This document shows positions 1 through 7,329 of a DNA stretch of 55,429 nt, piece by piece. A program made the translations under genes and the position numbers. Below the pieces are notes generated by a model. That model was not told the DNA's origin. It saw only the letters and a list, made by a program, of their open reading frames with translations, and made no database searches. Numbering within the stretch: position 1 is the first letter of the stretch; every line of letters begins with the position of its first letter. The DNA comes from an uncultured Clostridia bacterium (GTDB taxonomy: Bacteria > Bacillota > Clostridia > TANB77 > CAG-508), in contig CANPZM010000004.1 in NCBI GenBank assembly GCA_947589065.1, forward strand, positions 1 to 55,429, read 5' to 3'.

Positions 1-92
1 AAGTCCGCGTCTTTGTTCGTCCGCGAAAAATTGTATAACAATTTTTCTGTGGAATGCTTTATATTATAGGAAGTTCGAAGAATTTTCCTATA
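1..92. repeat. Long structured repeat, copy A (left end cut by window)
   Basis: This copy holds the direct pair GTCCGCG (3-9 and about 19-25), then the perfect hairpin GAAAAATTGT-ATA-ACAATTTTTC (25-47), then the palindrome TATAGGAA...TTCCTATA at about 61-92. It is nearly identical to copy B, which starts immediately to the right, giving a tandem period of 141 bp. The outer GAACAAAAGCGGAC arm seen in copies B and D would lie left of the window. Function unknown. Confidence 0.85.
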
Positions 93-239
93 CAGAACAA
101 AAGCGGACATTATTAACATTTTCACTATTTATAACATTTTAAAGTCCGCGTCTTTGTTCGTCCGCGAAAAATTGTATAACAATTTTTCTGTGGAATGCTT
201 TATATTATAGGAAATTCGAAGAATTTTCCTATAATATAA
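93..239. repeat. Long structured repeat, copy B (complete)
   Basis: The unit in order is: GAACAAAAGCGGAC (about 95-108), an AT-rich spacer, GTCCGCG (144-150) and a second GTCCGCG, the hairpin GAAAAATTGT/ACAATTTTTC (166-188), then the palindrome at about 201-239. GAACAAAAGCGGAC is inverted relative to GTCCGCGTCTTTGTTC, so the first half can fold as one stem. Read as plus-strand RNA, TCCGC and TGTGGA around the second hairpin also pair, using a G:U wobble. The right edge runs into the U-tract of the minus-strand terminator at 238-270. Confidence 0.85.
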
Positions 240-270
240 AAAAACTGCATCATTTAAATTTGACGCAGTT
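238..270 (-). terminator. Intrinsic terminator of the candidate small RNA
   Basis: On the minus strand AACTGCGTCA pairs with TGATGCAGTT (one mismatch) around an AATTTAAA loop, followed by seven Ts. The T-tract runs straight into the palindrome of repeat copy B. The left arm can also pair with an upstream segment; see the ncRNA entry. Confidence 0.7.
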
Positions 271-321
271 CTAGTAATCCATTTTTAGCTCTTTCGGTTA
301 GGAGTTAAAACTGCTTTCCGT
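238..321 (-). ncRNA. Candidate small RNA or attenuated leader
   Basis: No protein is encoded between 271 and 528. A plausible promoter (328-357) points into a stretch that is less AT-rich than its surroundings and ends at a terminator. The minus-strand RNA would hold a hairpin TTTTAaCTC/GAGcTAAAA with a CTAACCGAAA loop. A 5' segment GAC...GCAGTT is complementary to AACTGC-GTC, which is the left arm of the terminator. The two pairings exclude each other, as in an attenuator. No known riboswitch consensus was recognised. Any regulated gene would lie left of the window, beyond the repeats. Confidence 0.35.
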
Positions 322-327
322 CAGAAA

Positions 328-357
328 ATTTTAAATTATTTTATCATTCTTTAACAA
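328..357 (-). promoter_or_regulatory. Possible sigma-A promoter of the candidate small RNA
   Basis: Minus-strand TTGTTA (357-352), an 18-nt spacer and TAAAAT (333-328). Each box is a fair match to TTGACA/TATAAT. In such AT-rich DNA this alone is weak; the downstream terminator makes it more credible. Confidence 0.35.
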
Positions 358-451
358 TAAGTTCAATAGTTTATTTTAGCTTTTTATTAGCTTTTTATAA
401 TTTCTAGTTTATAGTAATTTAATTAACTTTTTCTGAGCAATGTGAGTTTTT

Positions 452-518
452 TAGTTCTCTGAACTTCCTATAATATAAAAAAGTAGCCATCAGTACAATC
501 TGTACTAATGGCTTCTTT
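452..518 (-). terminator. Terminator of the secreted protein gene plus a decayed palindrome
   Basis: Minus-strand GCCATTAGTACAGA...GTACTGATGGC forms a stem with one mismatch (481-518), then a T-tract. Directly beyond it (about 452-480) is TATATTATAGGAAGTTCAGAG, a degenerate copy of the palindrome that ends repeats A and B. Here the palindrome is present without the long unit. Confidence 0.7.
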
Positions 519-528
519 TAATTATGCG

Positions 529-3500
529 TTATTTTTTAATTTTAATACTCTTTACTCCACTCCAAGCAGAATATAATGTTGTTCCTGATACTGTTTTGTA
601 TCCACGGATACGAACATAGTATGTTTTATTTTTAGCTAATTTCTTTACAGTTGTTGAAGCTGTGCTTCCATTTTTAACTGTTGCTGTTTTTACTCCGCTT
701 TTGAAGTTTTTATTTGTTGAGTATTGAATTTGATATCCAGTGCAAGCTGTATTCTTTGCCCATTTTATTACCATTTTTAATCCTTTTGAATTTGTTAATT
801 TTGATAAATTAATTTTTGGTGGATTTACTGTAATGATAATTGTCTTGGTTGCTTTATTGTATGCAGATGTTGCACTTGATGTTATTGTTATTGTTGCTTT
901 TCCTATGAATTTTGCATTTATTGTAACTTTACCTTTAGCATCTACTTTTACAGCACTGTTGTTGCTCTTATATGTTAAAGTTCCATTTCCTTTTTGTTTT
1001 GCTCCTATTGAGAAGCTTTGTGCTTTAGTAGAATATGTTTTTGTAAAGTTTCCAGCAGTAATAGTATTATTAACAGCTTTTTGAACTGGTTTTGTAACAG
1101 TAATTGTAATTTGTTTTGTTGCAGAATTGAATTGGCTTGTTGCGCTTGATGTTATTGTTATTGTTGCTTTTCCATTGAATCCTGCTTTTAATGTTACTCT
1201 TCCAGAAGCATCTACTTTTACAGAACTATTATTGCTTCTATATGATAGTTTTCCATTACTTGTATGTTTTGCAACTACTAAAAAGCTTTGTTCTTGTGCT
1301 GAATATGCTTTTGTAATGTTTGATGCTGTTATGCTATCTGTTCCTTTTTTAACTGTAACTGTTATATTTTTTGTTGCTTTAGTATATTTGCTTGTTTCTG
1401 CAGATGTTATTGTAATTGTTGCACTTCCAGCAAATCCTGCTTTTATTGTTACTTTTCCATTGCTATCTACAATAACTGAGCTATTATTGCTCTTATAGGT
1501 TAATTTTCCATCACCAGTATGTTTTGCTCCTATTGAGAAGCTTTGTGCTAGTGAAGAATAATTTTTATTAACATTTGATGCTGTTATGCTATCTGAAACT
1601 TTTTTAATTGTAAAGTTTTCTTTAACTGTTCCTTTATAATCATTCTTTCCTGTAACTGTTACTGTTGCTGTTCCAACATCAACATTGTTACTGTATTTTA
1701 CTGAATAATCTTTTCCATTAACTAGTTTTTTATTGGCATCTTTTACAGTAATTACTGGAGTTTTTGCTTTTCCATCATATGTGTATGATGTTGTAGAAAG
1801 TATAACATCTGTTTCAGCTATATCTTCTGCAGCTTGTTGTCTTTCAACATAGCCACAAATTGAACAAGAATGTTCTTTGTATCCTCCATTTATTTTCCAA
1901 TCGTCAAATTGATGACCAATTGCTGGAGTAGTTATTTTTTCTGTTTTTATAGTTTTTCCACAACGGCTACAAATATATTTATTTGTATATGAACCTGTTG
2001 TTGTGCAAGTTTCTTTAACTACATTAGTTTTAACAACTTCAGTTTTGTGATCAAGATATACTGTAATTGACATTTTAGTTTCATTTCCAAAAAGATCTGT
2101 AGCAATGATTTCTTTGCTATATTTATTTTGTGGATGAACTGAAATTTTTACAGTTGTGTCACCGCCTCTATATTTTTCTTCACCATTAACATAAATAAAT
2201 GATACTCCTGATTTATCTGTAAATGTTAATGTTGGCATTGTACAATATACCTTACCATTATATAGACCATCACCACTTATTGTTGGTCCTTCGCTGTCTC
2301 CAGCATCATAAACTAATTTTACATATCTTGCTTCAGAATGGAACATTCTAACATATTCTTTGCTTTTTGCTTTTGCATCATATCCTTCTGCATATTTACT
2401 TGTAGATACATAATATGGTCCAGCTTCAAAAGTTGGTTTTTGACAAAAAGCGCAGTTAGCAGCTTGGATTTCAAGTTGAGCTCCGTTTTTTACAACAATG
2501 TTAGCTCCAAATACACCATAGCAGTCTACAGCTCCGCTAGCTACTGCTTTAAGCATAGTTTTTATTTTTACATCTGTTTTTGGTCCAAAAGAAACTGTTC
2601 CTGTTTTTTCTCTTTTGCTGATAATTCCATTTCCTTTTGTAGTTATATCTAGCTTAGAATTTCCTGTTATTGTTACATTATCTCTTGCTTCAATAGTTGC
2701 TGATTCTCTTTCATTTGATGTTGCAACAATTGTAGTATCAACAATATCTAAGTTAGCATCTACTTGCATTACTTTCATTTTTCCTGAAAGGTTAATATTA
2801 CATTTTTCAAGTTTGCAATATGAAGTAGTTACATTTCTTGAATCTGATTTGTAATTTGTTCCACAATATATTGATGTTCCTGTTGCTCCAACGCCATCAT
2901 CTTTTATTGTGCAACCTTTCATATAAATTTCGTTTGCTGCAATATTGTGTCTACCACCTTTTAAGGTTAATACACAATCTTCAGCGTTTAATTTACCACT
3001 ATATGATTCTATTACTTCGTTGTTACTAGTAACTTCAGCTGTAATAGTAGTATTTTTCATGTTTAGGGTATCACTCATTGCTATTGCTTCAAAGTTAGAT
3101 TTTAAAACGTATTTACCACCAATAATATCAAGGTTTGTTGCTATATTTAAGCAATTATGGTTTGTATTAATGTTTATTGTTCCTGTAGTTTCAAATCTTA
3201 CATATTGTTCTGGATTCATTGAGATACCTTGGAATCCGGTTATTGTAAGATTACCATCACCTTTGAATGTTATTGCTTTTACGTAATGTCCATTTAAAGC
3301 AATATTTTTTGCTTTAAGAGTGTTATTACCGTATATTTCAACAGTAATAGAGGTCTCACGTGGTTTAAAGGATTCTACGATGTCTTTGTTCTCATCTGCA
3401 TCGTCATATGGCAAACTAATACTTTCTGCTGTTAAATCTTTCATCCTAAAAATATAGTCATGCCCTTTTTTCTCAATTTCCCATCCATCTTGTTCTAAAC

Positions 3501-3654
3501 TGCCATATGTGCCATCTCCTTTTGAATACATTTTTTCTACATTTATTGTACCTGCTGTAGCAGCATGAGACTTGGTTCCTAAAAGAAATATAGTGGCAAT
3601 AAGCGTCAAAAATAAAGCAGTAACCATTAGGACTCTTTTGCTATTCTTTGTCAT
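529..3654 (-). CDS. Secreted multidomain surface protein (beta-helix-like, Ig-like repeats, fibronectin type III)
   Basis: A 1041-residue exported protein. The start at 3654 was chosen because GGAGGAGG lies just upstream and it begins a normal signal peptide (MTKNSKRV, a hydrophobic stretch, SHA cleavage site); the longer reading frame lies in promoter DNA. After the signal come about 380 residues of short N-, T- and I-rich strands resembling a parallel beta-helix or carbohydrate-binding fold. An Ig-like segment follows, then two CxxC pairs (CSRCG, CSICG) around GHQFDDW, as in other clostridial surface proteins. Next are a YDGKAKTP-type Ig domain, three homologous repeats of about 88 residues starting DSITASN, DSITASN and NTITAGN, and a C-terminal fibronectin type III domain. 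No LPxTG motif, S-layer repeats or terminal membrane helix is visible, so retention at the wall is unexplained. The ligand is unknown. Confidence 0.85.
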   Translation of the reverse strand: MTKNSKRVLMVTALFLTLIATIFLLGTKSHAATAGTINVEKMYSKGDGTYGSLEQDGWEIEKKGHDYIFRMKDLTAESISLPYDDADENKDIVESFKPRETSITVEIYGNNTLKAKNIALNGHYVKAITFKGDGNLTITGFQGISMNPEQYVRFETTGTININTNHNCLNIATNLDIIGGKYVLKSNFEAIAMSDTLNMKNTTITAEVTSNNEVIESYSGKLNAEDCVLTLKGGRHNIAANEIYMKGCTIKDDGVGATGTSIYCGTNYKSDSRNVTTSYCKLEKCNINLSGKMKVMQVDANLDIVDTTIVATSNERESATIEARDNVTITGNSKLDITTKGNGIISKREKTGTVSFGPKTDVKIKTMLKAVASGAVDCYGVFGANIVVKNGAQLEIQAANCAFCQKPTFEAGPYYVSTSKYAEGYDAKAKSKEYVRMFHSEARYVKLVYDAGDSEGPTISGDGLYNGKVYCTMPTLTFTDKSGVSFIYVNGEEKYRGGDTTVKISVHPQNKYSKEIIATDLFGNETKMSITVYLDHKTEVVKTNVVKETCTTTGSYTNKYICSRCGKTIKTEKITTPAIGHQFDDWKINGGYKEHSCSICGYVERQQAAEDIAETDVILSTTSYTYDGKAKTPVITVKDANKKLVNGKDYSVKYSNNVDVGTATVTVTGKNDYKGTVKENFTIKKVSDSITASNVNKNYSSLAQSFSIGAKHTGDGKLTYKSNNSSVIVDSNGKVTIKAGFAGSATITITSAETSKYTKATKNITVTVKKGTDSITASNITKAYSAQEQSFLVVAKHTSNGKLSYRSNNSSVKVDASGRVTLKAGFNGKATITITSSATSQFNSATKQITITVTKPVQKAVNNTITAGNFTKTYSTKAQSFSIGAKQKGNGTLTYKSNNSAVKVDAKGKVTINAKFIGKATITITSSATSAYNKATKTIIITVNPPKINLSKLTNSKGLKMVIKWAKNTACTGYQIQYSTNKNFKSGVKTATVKNGSTASTTVKKLAKNKTYYVRIRGYKTVSGTTLYSAWSGVKSIKIKK

Positions 3655-3714
3655 AGGCTTCCTCCTCCTTTCCTTTAAATTTAAACAAATATATATATAT
3701 TTATTTATATATAT

Positions 3715-3744
3715 ATTATAATATAAATAAAGGGCTTTGGTCAA
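3715..3744 (-). promoter_or_regulatory. Sigma-A-type promoter of the secreted protein gene
   Basis: Minus-strand TTGACC (3744-3739), an 18-nt spacer and TATAAT (3720-3715). It lies about 60 bp upstream of the ATG at 3654, whose ribosome binding site is a strong GGAGGAGG. Confidence 0.6.
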
Positions 3745-3810
3745 TGTTTTAAAGCCTTTTTCAAGTAAATTTTATGTTGCTTTTCTTATATTAATTTCAT
3801 ATATTTTTAG

Positions 3811-3950
3811 AAAAAAGCGAACATTATTAGCATTTTCACTATTTATAACATTTGAAAGTCCACGTCTTTGTTCGTCCGTGAAAAATTGTATAACAATTTT
3901 TCTGTGTAATGATTTATATTATAGGTAATTTAGAGAATTTTCCTATAGTA
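3811..3950. repeat. Long structured repeat, copy C (diverged)
   Basis: The unit is as in copy B with substitutions: AAAGCGAAC instead of AAAGCGGAC, and GTCCACG/GTCCGTG for the two GTCCGCG boxes. The 23-nt hairpin core at 3880-3902 is unchanged, and the final palindrome TATAGGTAATTTAGAGAATTTTCCTATAG spans about 3917-3946. That the core is kept while flanks drift suggests the hairpin matters. The right end faces the terminator of the HNH gene. Confidence 0.8.
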
Positions 3951-3957
3951 CAAAGAA

Positions 3958-3985
3958 TAGGACTTCAACTTGGTTGAAGTCCTTC
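3958..3985 (-). terminator. Hairpin terminator of the HNH gene
   Basis: Minus-strand AGGACTTCAA-CCAAG-TTGAAGTCCT, a near-perfect stem. The following T-tract is weak (ATTCTTTG). It is immediately followed by the palindrome of repeat copy C. Confidence 0.65.
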
Positions 3986-4006
3986 ATTGGATAAATCTTT
4001 TTCTCA

Positions 4007-4675
4007 TCATAGCAAGACTATTACATTTTCCAATACTACAACTGGAATCCAAGTAATGTGTTCATCCCGCGCCGCATGATATATAGATTCTCCCTCTAAA
4101 ATAATACCATTCTTAGAAATAACAACCGGTTTTGGCAATTTCTTATGTTTTTGGATAAAGCTTCTTGCTCGCTTGTAGTTCCTGCATTTCCTGTAAAATT
4201 TTGATGGACCAACTTTATTAAAGTTTTTTGCATTGCGTAATTCAATCCATTCAGCTGGTAAGTCAAATCCTGGGTTGATTAAGCAATTGTATTTTCTCTT
4301 ATTTTTAGCATTTATACGTTCCTTGTAATAGATTTCTTTATCTCTTTTGCTTGATAAGGCTCTCATAACAATGTATTCAGCCTCATTTAAACTAGCTTTA
4401 TCTCTATTACAATTTGCGCAAGCAGGTCCAAGATTATTCGTAATAGATATGCCTCCAAATTCTTGAGGATATAAGTGGTCTATAGTCATTTTTTGTGGAT
4501 CTATTTTTCTATGACAATATCTACACACTTTTCTTCCTTTCATTTTGTAAGCAATATCTGCCATAAGTTTGCCAAAATCACAATGTCCTTTTATTTCTAA
4601 GATCCCATCGGACCGCACAATTGCGTGTCTTTCTTTTGTTGAACTTGAAAAGTTTCTGGGTAACTCAATAATCAT
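4007..4675 (-). CDS. HNH endonuclease with a ParB-like C-terminal segment
   Basis: A 222-residue protein. Residues 51-92 are an HNH (beta-beta-alpha metal) nuclease with C51xxC54, D66-H67 (IDHLYP), an asparagine near 81 and C86xxC89N. This fold cuts DNA; the target here is unknown. Residues about 183-216 (PVVISKNGIILEG, then IYHAARD and WIPVVVL) resemble the ParB/sulfiredoxin-like motif 'ILDGHHR...AA...G...VPV', though the usual histidine-arginine pair is replaced by E-S-I-Y. The middle is basic. GGGAGG upstream supports the ATG at 4675. The gene is GC-richer than its neighbours and stands alone between a repeat and a divergent phosphatase gene, which hints at transfer. It may be a free-standing mobile nuclease or part of a defence function; nothing nearby decides this. 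Confidence 0.8.
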   Translation of the reverse strand: MIIELPRNFSSSTKERHAIVRSDGILEIKGHCDFGKLMADIAYKMKGRKVCRYCHRKIDPQKMTIDHLYPQEFGGISITNNLGPACANCNRDKASLNEAEYIVMRALSSKRDKEIYYKERINAKNKRKYNCLINPGFDLPAEWIELRNAKNFNKVGPSKFYRKCRNYKRARSFIQKHKKLPKPVVISKNGIILEGESIYHAARDEHITWIPVVVLENVIVLL

Positions 4676-4722
4676 ACAAGTTAACCTCCCTTTTTTTGTG
4701 CTGAGGATTTTTAGTTAGATGT

Positions 4723-4782
4723 ATGCTATCACGTTTTTTACTAAAAATCAACATTGATTTTTACATTTTCATATATTATAAT
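4723..4782. promoter_or_regulatory. Divergent promoters sharing a palindrome
   Basis: Plus strand: TTGATT (4754-4759), 17 nt, TATAAT (4777-4782), serving the PAP2 gene. Minus strand: TTGATT (4751-4746), 17 nt, TAGCAT (4728-4723), serving the HNH gene. The two -35 boxes are 2 bp apart and form the palindrome AAAAATCAA-CA-TTGATTTTT, a possible shared operator. Confidence 0.55.
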
Positions 4783-4813
4783 TTTTTATTATTAAGAAAG
4801 GATTTTATAATTC

Positions 4814-5353
4814 ATGATTTTATTTGACTTATCAATTTATCAATTTATAATGTCTTTATTTGGTACAAATTCAATTATAATCACAATTATGAAATTTATT
4901 ACGACTTTTGCTTCTCCGTTATTTATTGTGGCATCACTTGTTTGTATAGCTGTATTGTTTAAAAATAAGAAATTTTTTAAGGTGTTTTTGATAACTGTTT
5001 TGGGAGGATTAATTTTAAATAATATAATTAAACTATTAGTACATAGACCTCGTCCTTCTCAAACTTTTTTGTTTGCTTCAGAAACATCATATAGTTTTCC
5101 TAGTTCACATACAGTCGTAGCTGTAATTTTTTATGGATTGATAATTTATTATATTGTTCATAATGTTAAAAAATCAATGTTTCGCAATGTTTTAGTTTGT
5201 TTATTATTTACACTAATTTTCTTTATTGGAATTAGTAGAATATATCTAGGGGTACATTATGCTACTGATGTTTTTGCTGGTTTTATATTCGGAATAGTTT
5301 ATTTATTTTTAATTATAAAATTTTTAATTCCAAAATTTGAAGAAAAAAAATAA
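4814..5353 (+). CDS. PAP2-family membrane lipid phosphatase
   Basis: A 179-residue integral membrane protein with about five or six hydrophobic segments. It has all three motifs of the type 2 phosphatidic acid phosphatase superfamily: K73-x6-R80P81, PSSH (96-99) and SR-x5-H-x3-D (R142, H148, D152). The conserved histidines act as nucleophile and general acid. Gram-positive members of this size include BcrC-like undecaprenyl-pyrophosphate phosphatases and phosphatidylglycerophosphatases; the substrate cannot be assigned from sequence alone. It is a single gene with its own promoter (4754-4782), AAAGGA as ribosome binding site, and a bidirectional terminator shared with spoIIQ. Confidence 0.85.
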   Translation: MILFDLSIYQFIMSLFGTNSIIITIMKFITTFASPLFIVASLVCIAVLFKNKKFFKVFLITVLGGLILNNIIKLLVHRPRPSQTFLFASETSYSFPSSHTVVAVIFYGLIIYYIVHNVKKSMFRNVLVCLLFTLIFFIGISRIYLGVHYATDVFAGFIFGIVYLFLIIKFLIPKFEEKK

Positions 5354-5466
5354 AGTGCGTTGAAGTGAATCCAAATTGTTAATTTTAATTTTTTATATAA
5401 TAGGAAATTAGAGCTTTCCTATTATATAAAAAATTTAGCAACAACTTCACTTCATCTTAGCACTTT
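5352..5466. terminator. Bidirectional terminator with a palindrome in its loop
   Basis: The outer arms AATAAAGTGC...TGAAGTGAA (from about 5350) and TTCACTTCA...GCACTTTATT (to about 5466) pair imperfectly and serve the converging PAP2 and spoIIQ genes. In the loop, 5391-5431, sits a perfect 17-bp-arm palindrome TTTTATATAATAGGAAA/TTTCCTATTATATAAAA. The nested layout looks like insertion of a palindrome into an older terminator. Confidence 0.7.
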
Positions 5467-6229
5467 ATTTTTTTTCCCAATAATTTGATGGATTTACTGT
5501 TTCTCCATCTTTACTCATTTCAAAATGTAAATGTGGTTCATCTGCAATTTCATATGCAGCATTATCTCCTACTGAACCTATAGTTTGTCCTTTATCTACT
5601 GTTTGTCCTTCTGATACGAACTCGGCTGATAAAAGATTTGAATATATTGTCTTATATCCGTTTTCATGAGATATTGTTACTGTTGTTCCGTATCTTGGAT
5701 CATTTTTTATAGATTCAACTGTTCCTTGTTCTGATGCCTTGACTGCACTGCCTTTTTCTGATTTTATATCTATTCCTAGATGGACTGTCCATTCTTCTAA
5801 AGTTTCAGAATATACAAGACTTGAATCAGAAAAATCTTTTAATATTTCTCCTTCAACCGGCACAATGAAATGTAATTCAACTGGTTTTGGCGTTGGTGTT
5901 ACTTCTACTTCTTTTTTTTCAGTTTTAGACGTTGTTTGGGTCGATTTTGTTGTTTTAGGAATTGTTTCTTCTGTTTTTATTGCAATACTTTCTACTTCGT
6001 TTTCACTATTTACTTCATTTATCGTTTTATCTTCTGTTGAACTAACAATCGTAGCATCTGATGTTGTTATGTTTTCCATTTGAGCTATTTCGCTATTGGC
6101 ATTTTGTTTTGTTTTATATAAAGAAAGTGCAAATATAAATGCAATTAAAAATATTAATATTCCTATTCCTACAATATAGTAAACTTTTTGTTTATTTATT
6201 TCTGAACTTTGATATCTTTTTCCTCTCAT
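5465..6229 (-). CDS. spoIIQ: Stage II sporulation protein Q-like M23 (LytM) protein
   Basis: A 254-residue protein with a short cytoplasmic N-terminus, one membrane helix (about 16-38), a Thr/Ser/Glu-rich linker to about residue 118, then an M23 domain. SpoIIQ in the forespore membrane pairs with SpoIIIAH in the mother cell to form the engulfment channel. The metal-site residues look intact: H150xxxD154 and H233xH235, plus H188 in TISHENG. This resembles clostridial SpoIIQ, whereas the Bacillus subtilis protein has a defective site. The position downstream of spoIID and the sigma-F/G-like promoter at 6262-6290 support the name. A generic M23 wall hydrolase is the alternative. Confidence 0.87.
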   Translation of the reverse strand: MRGKRYQSSEINKQKVYYIVGIGILIFLIAFIFALSLYKTKQNANSEIAQMENITTSDATIVSSTEDKTINEVNSENEVESIAIKTEETIPKTTKSTQTTSKTEKKEVEVTPTPKPVELHFIVPVEGEILKDFSDSSLVYSETLEEWTVHLGIDIKSEKGSAVKASEQGTVESIKNDPRYGTTVTISHENGYKTIYSNLLSAEFVSEGQTVDKGQTIGSVGDNAAYEIADEPHLHFEMSKDGETVNPSNYWEKK

Positions 6230-6261
6230 AATTTCCTCCTATATTTTTTATTGTTTATAAC

Positions 6262-6290
6262 AAGTATTTCCATTTTTTCTAAAAATATAC
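6262..6290 (-). promoter_or_regulatory. Sigma-F/G-like promoter of spoIIQ
   Basis: Minus-strand GTATA (6290-6286), 14 nt, GGAAATACTT (6271-6262). The -10 fits the forespore consensus GGNRANANTW at every position, and the -35 fits GYATA. The spacing is one base short of the usual 15. It lies about 33 bp upstream of the spoIIQ ATG. Confidence 0.6.
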
Positions 6291-6309
6291 GGAAGAATTT
6301 AGAGTATAT

Positions 6310-7329
6310 TTATTTATCTTTTATATTTTGAATTTCTACATCTTTATAAAAATGATGTATTATTTCTTTATAATCTTTTCCTTGTTTTGCCAGAGTATTG
6401 CTTCCTGTTTGACTTAGTCCTACACCATGTCCATAACCTTTTACTTGAAATTTTATTTTATTATCTTTTTTGGTATATGTGAAATTTGCAGATTTTAGTT
6501 CAAATATTTTTCTTGCTTCGACTCCGGAAATATTTTTATTACCTATTTTTATCTTTTTTATTCTATTGCTTTCTGTATACTCTAAAATTTTAATTGGCTC
6601 TTTGCTTTTCCAATCAATTGAAAAATCTTTATAATTTTCTTTCATTTTCTTTTCTATTTCTGATGTTGTATATTCTACTTCTGAATAGTATTGTGAGTAT
6701 TCATCTTCTCCACTTGTTTCAACAACTTGTAAGTATGGAAAGTTACTTCCTCCCCATACGTTTACTGGAATCTCCGTGGTTCCTCCACTGTTAGAATGAA
6801 AAAATGCATCAATTGGTTTTCCATTATATGTAACTATATCTCCTGCACATGAGTATACAGCTTTTCTAATTTTATCCCATTTTTCTTGTTGATTATCTTC
6901 CCACTTTTCAAATCTTTTTTCTTTTGAAATCCATGCTTGACAACATTGTGAATTATCACAAATATCAGCTTCTTTATGTTTTCCTCCATTTTGCATTTGA
7001 TATAAAGTATATGTTCTTGCTACTGTTGCCTGAGCTTTTAGTGCTTCCATTTCATAATTAACTGGCATTTCTGCTGCAACAACATGTACTAAATATTCTT
7101 CAAAATCCACATTTTCCACTTTTTTATCTGCTGTGTGTAATAAATTTATATTTTTATAGTTTGCGCTAAAGTCTATTTCCGGCTCTTCAAGTTCTATTTG
7201 TATTTTTTGAGTATCTTCATCAATAATAAATTTTTGTGTAAAAGCTAAAGGAATTACTATAAAAGATAAAATTATAGTAGTAAACAAAATTGTTGAATAA
7301 TGGCTTGTTATTTTTTCTATGATTTTCAA
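6310..7329 (-). CDS. spoIID: Stage II sporulation protein D, peptidoglycan lytic transglycosylase
   Basis: A 339-residue protein with an N-terminal membrane helix (about 12-30) and an extracellular SpoIID domain. SpoIID cleaves glycan strands denuded by SpoIIP and drives engulfment of the forespore. Visible family features are VAAEMPVNYEMEALKAQA with the catalytic glutamate E87, C124 and C130 with the six-residue spacing of the zinc-binding cysteines in the Clostridioides difficile enzyme, and the C-terminal GHGVGLSQTG block. The start codon overlaps the sigF stop by 4 bp (ATGA), so the two are translationally coupled. This spoIIA-spoIID-spoIIQ string differs from B. subtilis, where spoIID is separate. 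Confidence 0.92.
   Translation of the reverse strand: MKIIEKITSHYSTILFTTIILSFIVIPLAFTQKFIIDEDTQKIQIELEEPEIDFSANYKNINLLHTADKKVENVDFEEYLVHVVAAEMPVNYEMEALKAQATVARTYTLYQMQNGGKHKEADICDNSQCCQAWISKEKRFEKWEDNQQEKWDKIRKAVYSCAGDIVTYNGKPIDAFFHSNSGGTTEIPVNVWGGSNFPYLQVVETSGEDEYSQYYSEVEYTTSEIEKKMKENYKDFSIDWKSKEPIKILEYTESNRIKKIKIGNKNISGVEARKIFELKSANFTYTKKDNKIKFQVKGYGHGVGLSQTGSNTLAKQGKDYKEIIHHFYKDVEIQNIKDK

Noticed and set aside
1..239. Possible CRISPR array or tandem satellite
   Set aside because: Only two units with a 141-bp period and no short repeat-spacer pattern; other copies are dispersed.
740..3286. Several plus-strand frames of 60-120 codons inside the secreted protein gene
   Set aside because: Antisense shadows of a repetitive T/V/I-rich gene; hydrophobic composition reflects the opposite strand.
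3737..3928. Plus-strand reading frame of 63 codons ending in the repeat
   Set aside because: It is translation of repeat copy C and promoter DNA; the same KNCITIF peptide appears in the frame at 48338-48535, which crosses copy E. There is no proper ribosome binding site.
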